A DNA stretch of 6,351 bases from Elusimicrobiota bacterium (lineage in GTDB: Bacteria; Omnitrophota; Gorgyraeia; Zapsychrales; Fredricksoniimonadaceae). Numbering within the stretch: position 1 is the first letter of the stretch; each line of letters begins with the position of its first letter. Positions 1 to 5,512 of the stretch are shown one piece after another. The stretch covers positions 1 to 6,351 of the forward strand of contig JAAYZZ010000050.1 of NCBI GenBank assembly GCA_012514595.1, written 5' to 3'. A model generated the notes under the pieces. That model was not told the DNA's origin. It was given only the letters and a program-made list of their open reading frames with translations, and made no database searches. A program made the translations under genes and the position numbers.

Positions 1-889
1 GGATGAGATTGCGGATCGCGGGGGTCGCGACCATAATCTCGGTGGCCAGAACGCGCCCTTTCCCATCGGCCCGCGGCAAAAGCTTCTGCGAAATGACGCC
101 TTGCAGACACGCGGCCAATTGCTGACGAATCTGTTGCTGCTGGTGCGGCGGAAAAACATCGATGATACGCTCGATCGTCTGCGGGGCATCCGGGGTGTGC
201 AGGGTGGCCAGGACCAGATGCCCGGTCTCGGCCGCGGTCAGCGCGGTCGAGATCGTTTCCAGGTCCCGCATCTCCCCCACGACGATGATATCGGGGTCCT
301 GACGCAGACAACGCTTGAGGGCCTCGGGAAACGAATGCGTGTCCCGGAACACTTCGCGCTGTTTGATGACCGCTTTCTTGTTCGTATGAAGGAACTCGAT
401 CGGGTCCTCGATCGAGATGATGACACACTTTCGCTCGTTATTGATGAGCTGGATCATGGCCGCCATGGTCGTGGATTTGCCCATCCCCGTCGGACCCGTC
501 AGAAGAATGAGACCGTCCTTTTTGCGGGCCATGTTCGCCACGACCAGCGGAAGTCCCAGCTCATCAAACGAGGGAATGAACAAAGGGACCCGGCGGAACG
601 CCGCCTCGATACAGTTCCTCTGCAGATGCACATTGACGCGGAAACGGTCCAGACCGACCATCGCCAGAGAGAAATCCAGTTCCTTTTCCTCCTCGAACTG
701 GACCTTCTGGGTATCGGTCAGGACCCCGTAGATCATCTTCTTGAGATCCTCAGGGCCGAGAGGTTCTTCCGGCAAAGGGGTCAGGTCTCCATAGATACGA
801 AGGATCGGGGCGGAACCGTTGGTGAGATGCAGATCGGAAGCCCCCTTCTGGATCGCGGTCAAAAGCAGCTCTCTCAGTTCTTTGGCCAT
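1..889 (-). CDS. pilT: PilT-family type IV pilus retraction ATPase, partial (C-terminus beyond the left edge)
   Basis: A hexameric, cytoplasmic ATPase of the secretion-ATPase superfamily that depolymerises the type IV pilus, driving retraction and twitching. The ATG is at 889-887 and 296 codons are open to the edge. The N-terminal PAS-like domain covers roughly residues 1-100 (ASDLHLT at 17-23). The Walker A motif is GPTGMGKST at 132-140. The Asp-box region is IISIEDPIEF at 157-166. The Walker B region is DPDIIVVGEMRD at 198-209, and the His box is TGHLVLATLHT at 222-232. The visible part ends in AIRNLI (291-296), the start of the PilT-type AIRNLIRE motif that separates retraction ATPases from PilB extension ATPases. 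Family members are about 340-370 residues, so some 50-70 are missing. The start lies one base after the aminotransferase stop (TGATATG), with AGGAAA at 906-901 as a somewhat distant ribosome binding site, which suggests coupling. Walker A has Met where Ser is usual. PilU is a less likely paralogue. Confidence 0.93.
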   Translation of the reverse strand, partial: MAKELRELLLTAIQKGASDLHLTNGSAPILRIYGDLTPLPEEPLGPEDLKKMIYGVLTDTQKVQFEEEKELDFSLAMVGLDRFRVNVHLQRNCIEAAFRRVPLFIPSFDELGLPLVVANMARKKDGLILLTGPTGMGKSTTMAAMIQLINNERKCVIISIEDPIEFLHTNKKAVIKQREVFRDTHSFPEALKRCLRQDPDIIVVGEMRDLETISTALTAAETGHLVLATLHTPDAPQTIERIIDVFPPHQQQQIRQQLAACLQGVISQKLLPRADGKGRVLATEIMVATPAIRNLI

Positions 890-890
890 A

Positions 891-2057
891 TCAGATGTTC
901 TTTCCTGCCCAAGTCCTGATCCGGTTGATCCCCTCGCGGATCCTCTCTTCCGACGTCGAAAAGCTGAGACGGATCCACCCTTCGGCCCCAAAGCCGTCAC
1001 CGGGGATAACGGCCACGCTCATCTCATCGAGGATCCTCTTTGCGACATCGGCGCACGGACCGAACTTCGAGAAATCACAGAAGAGATAGAACGCGCCATC
1101 GGGTTTAATATAACTGATTTGCGGAATACCGTCCACAAGAGACGTCATTAAATCGCGCCGCGCCTTGAAGGTCTGGCACATTTTCTTCACACCATCCTCA
1201 GGGGCATTGAGGGCCGCGAGCGACGCTTTCTGACTGATCGATGTCGGGTTCGACGTGGAATGGTCCTGAAGATTTTTCATGTACCCCATGACCTCAGCAG
1301 GACCAGCCGCATAACCGATGCGCCATCCGGTCATGGCATACGCCTTGGAGACTCCGTTCACGGTGATCGTGCGCTGAAAAATATCCTTATTCAACGAACC
1401 GATCGACGTAAAAGGTTCGTTGGTATAGATCAGCTTCTCGTAAATATCGTCGCTGATGACCCAGATATCCTTCTTGAGACAAACCTGCGCGATCGCCTCC
1501 AGCTCCTTGCGGCTGTAGACCATTCCCGTCGGATTCGAGGGAGAATTAAGGATCAGGACCCGCGTCTTCGGCGTGATGGCCTTTTCGAGGGCCTGGGGCG
1601 TGATCCGAAGGCCGTCTTCACGGCGGGTCATAACAAATTTCGGCGTTGCTCCTGCGAGCTTCACCATCTCGGGATAGCTCACCCAGTAGGGCGCCGGAAT
1701 GATGACCTCATCCCCCTCATCACAGAGAACCATGATGGCGTTAAAGATCGCGTGCTTGGCCCCGCATCCCACGACGATCTCGCCGGCCTTGTAGTCAAGA
1801 CCATTGTCGCGCTTCAGCTTCGCTGCGATCGCCAGGCGCAGGTCCTCGGCCCCGCTCGACGGAGTATATTTGGTAAAACCTGTGTTAATGGCCTCGACCG
1901 CTGCCGTCTTGATATGATCAGGCGTGTCAAAATCCGGTTCTCCGGCGGCGAAATTCACGACGTCTTTCCCCTCGGCCTTGAGCGCCTTGGCCCGCGCCGT
2001 GATGGCGAGCGTCGTAGATCCCAGAACAGTCCTGATGCGGGAATTGATCCTTGTCAT
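891..2057 (-). CDS. aspC: Class Ib aspartate/prephenate-type aminotransferase (PLP fold type I)
   Basis: A cytosolic PLP enzyme transferring the amino group between aspartate/glutamate and 2-oxo acids. Its 388 residues match the full length of class Ib (Thermus/rhizobial-type) aspartate aminotransferases. Visible motifs are GEPDFDTP (39-46), PYWVSYPE (123-130), NPTG (175-178), Asp203 and Tyr206 in SDDIY for the pyridine N and O3', the Schiff-base Lys238 in SKAYAMTGWRIGY, and Arg363 in WIRLSF for the substrate alpha-carboxylate. Thr16 and Lys101 (GAKH) match positions I recall as needed for prephenate transamination in plant and bacterial class Ib enzymes, so it may also make arogenate for Phe/Tyr synthesis. 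That is inference. The ATG at 2057 has a strong AAGGAGAGG site at 2068-2060. The gene follows a terminator-like hairpin and ends one base before pilT. The symbol aspC (also aatA) reflects family, not measured substrate. Confidence 0.93.
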   Translation of the reverse strand: MTRINSRIRTVLGSTTLAITARAKALKAEGKDVVNFAAGEPDFDTPDHIKTAAVEAINTGFTKYTPSSGAEDLRLAIAAKLKRDNGLDYKAGEIVVGCGAKHAIFNAIMVLCDEGDEVIIPAPYWVSYPEMVKLAGATPKFVMTRREDGLRITPQALEKAITPKTRVLILNSPSNPTGMVYSRKELEAIAQVCLKKDIWVISDDIYEKLIYTNEPFTSIGSLNKDIFQRTITVNGVSKAYAMTGWRIGYAAGPAEVMGYMKNLQDHSTSNPTSISQKASLAALNAPEDGVKKMCQTFKARRDLMTSLVDGIPQISYIKPDGAFYLFCDFSKFGPCADVAKRILDEMSVAVIPGDGFGAEGWIRLSFSTSEERIREGINRIRTWAGKNI

Positions 2058-2059
2058 AC

Positions 2060-2068
2060 CCTCTCCTT
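2060..2068 (-). promoter_or_regulatory. Shine-Dalgarno site of the aminotransferase gene
   Basis: AAGGAGAGG on the minus strand lies two bases before the ATG at 2057 (GGAG core about 5 nt away). It begins only 3 nt after the end of the TTTCTTTTT tract of the upstream hairpin. There is therefore no room for a separate promoter between that hairpin and this gene, so transcription must come through the hairpin or start inside or upstream of it. Confidence 0.8.
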
Positions 2069-2071
2069 GTT

Positions 2072-2138
2072 AAAAAGAAAGGCCTCAAGCCGACCATCAG
2101 GCTTGTCCGATACAGCCCTCTGTCAACTTGAGGCCTTT
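2072..2138 (-). terminator. Rho-independent-type terminator, possibly an attenuator, between rplQ and the aminotransferase gene
   Basis: On the minus strand AAAGGCCTCAAGTTGAC (2138-2122) pairs with GTCGGCTTGAGGCCTTT (2094-2078). This gives 12 Watson-Crick pairs, two adjacent G-U wobbles and 3 more Watson-Crick pairs around a 27-nt loop. The run TTTCTTTTT (2080-2072) follows, its first three T lying in the stem. Stem plus U-tract reads as an intrinsic terminator in the minus direction only, because on the plus strand no T-run follows. It starts 21 nt after the rplQ stop, so it is well placed to end the ribosomal operon. The loop is long for a simple terminator, and CAAGCC (2105-2100) could instead pair with GGCTTG (2091-2086), which would break the 3' arm. 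Function as an attenuator is inference. Confidence 0.72.
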
Positions 2139-2159
2139 GCCAATGTCTTGGGCTCCCGA

Positions 2160-2645
2160 TTAAGCCGCAGCCGCCTTCTTCTTGACGACCTTCTTGGCCG
2201 CAGGCTTCTTCGGCTTGGCCTCGCCCTTGTCCTTCTTCTCAACGACCTCGGCCTCCTCGACCTTGGGCGTCTCGGCAGGAGCCACAATGCGCTCTGTTAG
2301 CTCCAGAAGAACCATCTCGGCGTTGTCGCCGGGACGATTGAGCGCGAATTTGATGATCCTCGTATAGCCTCCCTGACGGTTCTCGAACCGGGGGGCAATC
2401 TCATCAAAAAGACGCTTGACCAGATCGTGATCGCAGAGGAGGGCGAAGGCCTTCCGACGGGCGGCGAGGGTCCCTTTCTTTCCAAGGGTGACCATCTTGT
2501 CCACGACCTTGCGGGCCTCAGCAGCCTTGGCTCGGGTCGTACGGATCCGTTCTTTGGAGATCACCGCACGGACCAGGTCCCGAACGGTCGCCTGGCGCCA
2601 CTTCTGATTGCGTCCGAAACTATTTCCAGCAATACCGTGTCTCAT
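2160..2645 (-). CDS. rplQ: Large-subunit ribosomal protein L17 (bL17) with a long charged C-terminal tail
   Basis: A 50S component near the peptide exit side. The 161-residue product begins MRHGIAGNSFGRN and contains the family core up to about residue 120, with RKAFALL (64-70), LFDEIAPRF (79-87) and GGYTRIIK (92-99). Residues 121-161 form an extra tail of first Glu-rich then Lys/Ala/Pro-rich sequence (KPKKPAAKKVVKKKAAAA at the end), beyond the roughly 115-127 residues usual for the family. The tail is probably disordered and may bind rRNA. The reading frame is intact through the tail and ends in TAA. The gene follows rpoA after 3 nt (TGATCCATG) with no strong Shine-Dalgarno sequence, so it probably depends on translational coupling. 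The rpoA-rplQ pair is nearly universal in bacteria, which makes the identification firm. Confidence 0.98.
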   Translation of the reverse strand: MRHGIAGNSFGRNQKWRQATVRDLVRAVISKERIRTTRAKAAEARKVVDKMVTLGKKGTLAARRKAFALLCDHDLVKRLFDEIAPRFENRQGGYTRIIKFALNRPGDNAEMVLLELTERIVAPAETPKVEEAEVVEKKDKGEAKPKKPAAKKVVKKKAAAA

Positions 2646-2648
2646 GGA

Positions 2649-3644
2649 TCACTCGCTCTTCTTTCTCAATTTCTTCATATCGATCTTCATCCCCAGGTTG
2701 AGGCCCATGGCCTTGAGGAGATCCTGGATCTCGGTCAGGGATTTCTTCCCGAAATTCCGGAACTCGAGAAGCTCCTCCTCGGTCTTGCGGACCAACTCGG
2801 AGATGCTCTTGATGTTCGCATCCTTCAGGCAGTTGGAACTGCGGACCGAGAGCTCGAGTTCCGAGATGGGAAGACGCAGCTTCGCATAGAGCGCCTCCTC
2901 CTCGGCAGAAACCTCTTCCTCTTCCTCCTCTTCCTCCGGCAACTGTCCGTAGGCCACGAAAACATCGAGGTGGCGCTGCAGGATATTGGCCGCATAGAGA
3001 AGCGCCTCTTTGGGGGAGATCGCGCCGTTCGTCGAGATCTCGAGGATCAAACGGTCATAATCGGTCCGCTGCCCCACGCGTGTGTTCTCGGCGAAGAAAT
3101 TGACCTTCTCGATCGGCGTGAAGATCGAATCCACAGGGATGGTGCCCAGAGGGGCGCCTTCCTTTTTGTTCATCTCGGCCGGAACATACCCGCGGCCGCG
3201 CGCGACCTCCATCTCCATGTTGAAGACCGTATCACGCGTCAACGTGCAGATGTGCAGATCGGGGTTGAGGACCTCGATGGTCTCATCAAAAATGATGTCC
3301 TTGGCCTTGATCTCGCCCTTCTTGTCCGCCTTGATGTAGATCGTCTTGGCGACCTTTGAATGGGAGCGCAGAACCACCTGCTTGATATTCAAAATGATGT
3401 CGGAAATGGTCTCAAGAACTCCGGGGACCGTCGAGAACTCATGCTGCACACCCTCAATGCGAATGGATGTGATCGCGCTCCCCTCGATCGAGGACAGAAG
3501 GACCCGGCGCAGGGAATTCCCCAAAGTCACCCCGTAACCACGCTCGAACGGTTCGGCAATGAACTTCCCGTAACGGTCCGTGTAGATCGCCTCTTCGCAG
3601 TCCAAACGCTTTGGCATCTGAAAGTCACGCCATTTGATCCCCAT
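2649..3644 (-). CDS. rpoA: DNA-directed RNA polymerase subunit alpha
   Basis: Nucleates RNA polymerase assembly (dimeric N-terminal domain) and contacts UP elements and activators (C-terminal domain). The 331-residue length is normal (E. coli 329). The N-terminal domain has FIAEPFERGYGVTLGNSLRR (28-47) and RIEGVQHEFSTVPGV (62-76). A linker with eight consecutive Glu (237-244) and more acidic residues to about 250 joins the two domains. The C-terminal domain keeps the UP-element contacts: Arg268, Asn271 and Cys272 in VRSSNCL, and Gly299, Lys301 and Ser302 in NFGKKSLTE, offset by 3 from E. coli 265/268/269/296/298/299. It ends in a basic tail (KIDMKKLRKKSE). The ATG at 3644 has AAGGAG at 3656-3651, spaced 6 nt. 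It lies 51 nt after rpsD and 3 nt before rplQ. Confidence 0.99.
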   Translation of the reverse strand: MGIKWRDFQMPKRLDCEEAIYTDRYGKFIAEPFERGYGVTLGNSLRRVLLSSIEGSAITSIRIEGVQHEFSTVPGVLETISDIILNIKQVVLRSHSKVAKTIYIKADKKGEIKAKDIIFDETIEVLNPDLHICTLTRDTVFNMEMEVARGRGYVPAEMNKKEGAPLGTIPVDSIFTPIEKVNFFAENTRVGQRTDYDRLILEISTNGAISPKEALLYAANILQRHLDVFVAYGQLPEEEEEEEEVSAEEEALYAKLRLPISELELSVRSSNCLKDANIKSISELVRKTEEELLEFRNFGKKSLTEIQDLLKAMGLNLGMKIDMKKLRKKSE

Positions 3645-3695
3645 GATCCTCTCCTTCTGTTACAGTGGTCAGACCAGCCAATATCCTGGCCAATG
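3645..3695 (-). other. rpsD-rpoA intergenic spacer with a small imperfect hairpin
   Basis: This 51-nt gap is the longest inside the ribosomal gene block. On the minus strand it carries ATTGGC twice, 12 nt apart start to start. Together they can fold as TTGGCCA-GGATAT-TGGCTGG, four Watson-Crick and three G-U pairs. The near-palindrome TGGTCTGACCA follows, then the rpoA AAGGAG site at 3656-3651. No U-tract follows, so it is not a terminator. It could be an mRNA processing or translational-control element, but nothing in the sequence proves this. Confidence 0.35.
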
Positions 3696-4304
3696 TTATT
3701 TGGAATACAACTCGATGATCAACTGCTCGTTCACCGGAACCGCGATCTCATCCCGCGCGGGGATCCGGACGACCTTTCCCTTCAGGCCCTCGACATCCGC
3801 CTGAAGCCACGTCGGAACGCTCCAGCCCTCATTCATATCGATATTCTTTTTGATATATCGGACCGTTGCATCCTTGGCGGAAAATGTCACGGTATCGCCG
3901 ACCTTGACATGCGCCGATGGCGTGCTCACCTTGCGGTCGTTGACCCGCACCAGACCGTGGTTCACGATCTGCCGCGCCTGGGCACGGGTGATCGCGAATC
4001 CCAGACGGTAGATGACATTGTCCAGACGGGTCTCCAGAAGCTGAAGGAGGACCGTGCCCGTGACACCCTTGGCCTGGGAGGCCTTGAAGTAATAATTCTT
4101 GAACTGCTTTTCCAGAAGCCCATAGATGCGCTTGGCCTTCTGTTTTTCACGCAACTGCAACCCGTAGTTCGAAAGCTTCGAACGACGGAAGCCGTGCTGG
4201 CCGGGGACCGCCTCGTTCTGGTCCAGGGACCACTTCTTCTTGAGACCGAGGTTGACGCCTTCCCGGCGGGACAATCGACAGCGAGGACCTGTGTAACGTG
4301 CCAT
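3696..4304 (-). CDS. rpsD: Small-subunit ribosomal protein S4 (uS4)
   Basis: A primary 16S rRNA-binding protein that starts assembly of the 30S body. In enterobacteria it also represses translation of the alpha operon. The 202 residues fit the usual 200-210. Seen are MARYTGPRCRLSRREG at the start, PGQHG (34-38), and the S4 RNA-binding domain at about 92-155 (RLDNVIYRLGFA at 93-104, ARQIVNHGLVRVN at 110-122). It ends VNEQLIIELYSK. Only one Cys (Cys9) lies in the N-terminal region, so this is the zinc-free form. The ATG at 4304 follows the rpsK TAA by 12 nt, and the rpsK stop leads straight into the AGGAG ribosome binding site (TAAAGGAG), giving tight coupling. Order rpsM-rpsK-rpsD-rpoA-rplQ is the standard alpha operon. 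Confidence 0.99.
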   Translation of the reverse strand: MARYTGPRCRLSRREGVNLGLKKKWSLDQNEAVPGQHGFRRSKLSNYGLQLREKQKAKRIYGLLEKQFKNYYFKASQAKGVTGTVLLQLLETRLDNVIYRLGFAITRAQARQIVNHGLVRVNDRKVSTPSAHVKVGDTVTFSAKDATVRYIKKNIDMNEGWSVPTWLQADVEGLKGKVVRIPARDEIAVPVNEQLIIELYSK

Positions 4305-4316
4305 GAACGGACTCCT

Positions 4317-4751
4317 TTAAACTCTTCTTTTCTTGCGAGGACGGCACCCGTTGTGAGGAATGGGTGTGATATCACGGATCGAAAGGACCTGAAGACCTGC
4401 GGCCGCCAGAGCCCTCACGGCGGACTCGCGCCCTGACCCCGGGCCCTTCACGAGAACATCGACGGTCTGGATCCCGAGGTCCTTGGCGCGCTTGGCCGCC
4501 TCGCTCGCCGCGACCTGGGCCGCGAACGGCGTGGACTTCTTGGATCCCGTGAACCCGCAGACCCCTGGCGTGGCCCACACGATGGTGTTGCCCTGCCGGT
4601 CCGCGATGGTCACAATCGTATTATTGAACGAGGCCGTCACGGTAACGACTGCGCTTGTGACGCCTTTGAGGGAACGCTTTTTTGCCTTGGCGACACGTGT
4701 CGCGGCCTTACCCTCGCCTGCCTGCTGCTGTTGCTTGTTATCCTTGGCCAT
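4317..4751 (-). CDS. rpsK: Small-subunit ribosomal protein S11 (uS11)
   Basis: A 30S platform protein next to the mRNA exit and Shine-Dalgarno helix. The 144 residues comprise a low-complexity N-terminal leader (about 1-25, with QQQQ at 7-10 and several Lys) followed by the family core. The core shows SAVVTVTASFNNTIVTI (33-49), GSKKSTPFAAQ (69-79), the signature VKGPGSGRESAVRALAAAG (101-119) and the basic end DITPIPHNGCRPRKKRRV. The length is about 15 more than E. coli (129), all of it at the N-terminus. The ATG at 4751 lies 10 nt after the rpsM TAA with AAGGATAAGG between them as the ribosome binding site. No in-frame Met lies nearer the core, which supports this start. Confidence 0.99.
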   Translation of the reverse strand: MAKDNKQQQQAGEGKAATRVAKAKKRSLKGVTSAVVTVTASFNNTIVTIADRQGNTIVWATPGVCGFTGSKKSTPFAAQVAASEAAKRAKDLGIQTVDVLVKGPGSGRESAVRALAAAGLQVLSIRDITPIPHNGCRPRKKRRV

Positions 4752-4761
4752 GCCTTATCCT

Positions 4762-5142
4762 TTACTTAACGTCCTTCTTTTTCATTCCGCCAACGGTCTG
4801 CTTGCGCCCCTTGCGCGTCCGGGCATTGGTGCGTGTCCGCTGCCCGCGGGACGGAAGTCCCTTGCGGTGACGGAGCCCCCGGTAACTGCCCATGTCCATA
4901 TGCTGACGGATATTCTGCGTAATGTCCCGACGAAGATCCCCTTCGACGACATAGTTCTTCTGGATGTAGGCCGTGACCTTCGCCACCTCATCATCGGTCA
5001 TGTCATTGGCCCGCTTGTCGGGATCAATGGACGTGGCCTTTAAAATGGCCTTGGCACGGGTCGGACCAATTCCAAAGATGTAAGGCAGGGCCGCCTCAAT
5101 ACGCTTCTCTCTGGGGAGATCGATACCTAGGATTCTCGCCAT
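4762..5142 (-). CDS. rpsM: Small-subunit ribosomal protein S13 (uS13)
   Basis: A 30S head protein that contacts the P-site tRNA and the 50S subunit through intersubunit bridges. The 126 residues match the family. Seen are MARILGIDLPREKRIEAAL at the start, the helix-hairpin-helix-like YIFGIGPTRAKAIL (21-34), and the C-terminal signature SYRGLRHRKGLPSRGQRT (86-103) followed by the basic NARTRKGRKQTVGG tail that reaches the P site. The ATG at 5142 is six bases after the rpmJ TAG, and AAGGAT at the end of rpmJ serves as the ribosome binding site. It is the first gene of the S13-S11-S4 block. Confidence 0.99.
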   Translation of the reverse strand: MARILGIDLPREKRIEAALPYIFGIGPTRAKAILKATSIDPDKRANDMTDDEVAKVTAYIQKNYVVEGDLRRDITQNIRQHMDMGSYRGLRHRKGLPSRGQRTRTNARTRKGRKQTVGGMKKKDVK

Positions 5143-5148
5143 AATGCT

Positions 5149-5262
5149 CTATCCTTGTCTTTGCTTGTGTTTCGGGTTCTCGCAGATCACGCGGACAACG
5201 CCTTCGCGCCGAATGATCTTGCACTTGTTGCAAATTCGCTTAACAGACGATTTGACTTTCAT
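5149..5262 (-). CDS. rpmJ: Large-subunit ribosomal protein L36 (bL36), zinc-binding form
   Basis: A 37-residue 50S protein. Translation of the minus strand from ATG 5262-5260 to TAG 5151-5149 gives MKVKSSVKRICNKCKIIRRE, continuing GVVRVICENPKHKQRQG. The zinc ligands Cys11, Cys14, Cys27 and His32 are all present, so this is the zinc-containing (C+) type rather than the zinc-free paralogue used in zinc starvation. The start follows the infA TGA by one base (TGATATG), with AGGAA in the last codons of infA as the likely ribosome binding site. The position between infA and rpsM is the standard one for this gene. Confidence 0.98.
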   Translation of the reverse strand: MKVKSSVKRICNKCKIIRREGVVRVICENPKHKQRQG

Positions 5263-5263
5263 A

Positions 5264-5482
5264 TCACTTGTTCCTGTACGTTATGCGCCCTCTCGAAAGA
5301 TCATAGGGCGAAACCTCGAGCTTGACCTTATCGCCCGGGAGGATCCGGATGAAATGCATCCTCATCTTTCCCGAGACATGAGCCAGGACCTTATGCCCGT
5401 TGTCGAGGACCACGCGGAACATGGCGTTCGGAAGCGCCTCTTCCACTGTTCCCTCGACTTCGATAAGGTCTTCTCTGGCCAT
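5264..5482 (-). CDS. infA: Translation initiation factor IF-1
   Basis: Binds the 30S A site during initiation and cooperates with IF-2 and IF-3. The 72-residue product is a single S1-type OB fold of exactly the family length. Seen are MAREDLIEVEGTVEEALPN at the start, MFRVVLDNGHKVLAHVSGKM (21-40) and RILPGDKVKLEVSPYDLSRG (46-65). It lies 30 nt after map and one base before rpmJ. The ribosome binding site is only AGGGG at 5491-5487, four bases before the ATG, a modest match. Confidence 0.99.
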   Translation of the reverse strand: MAREDLIEVEGTVEEALPNAMFRVVLDNGHKVLAHVSGKMRMHFIRILPGDKVKLEVSPYDLSRGRITYRNK

Positions 5483-5512
5483 ATATCCCCTACGCTCCCG
5501 TTCTTATGTATT

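Noticed and set aside
132..145. Short trinucleotide-like repeats (tgctgctggtg, ctcctcttcc) in pilT, rpsK and rpoA
   Set aside because: They encode Gln or Glu runs in intact proteins. No array, spacer pattern or CRISPR-like periodicity is present.
2055..2097. An ATG in the terminator loop (2097-2095) opening a frame with two Phe and a Leu, as in an attenuation leader peptide
   Set aside because: It has no ribosome binding site and runs out of frame across the aminotransferase start for many codons rather than stopping before the hairpin. It starts inside the loop, so its position does not fit a leader peptide.
2078..2138. The same inverted repeat read as a plus-strand terminator
   Set aside because: There is no T-run after the second arm on the plus strand beyond the three T of the stem, and no plus-strand gene ends there.
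1260..2300. 346-codon open frame on the plus strand, with others at 101-919, 2427-3359 and 3360-4436
   Set aside because: They lie antisense to clearly conserved genes and cross gene boundaries. Their translations are rich in Arg, Asp, His and Leu with no recognisable domain. They follow from the codon bias of the real genes.
3696..4304. Possible S4 zinc-ribbon form
   Set aside because: The N-terminal region has only one Cys (Cys9), so the CxxC-type zinc site is absent. This is a normal alternative form of S4.
4372..4578. Minus-strand frames inside rpsK, and similar ones inside rpsD, rpsM and rplQ
   Set aside because: They are out-of-frame shadows of ribosomal-protein genes whose correct frames match conserved families end to end.
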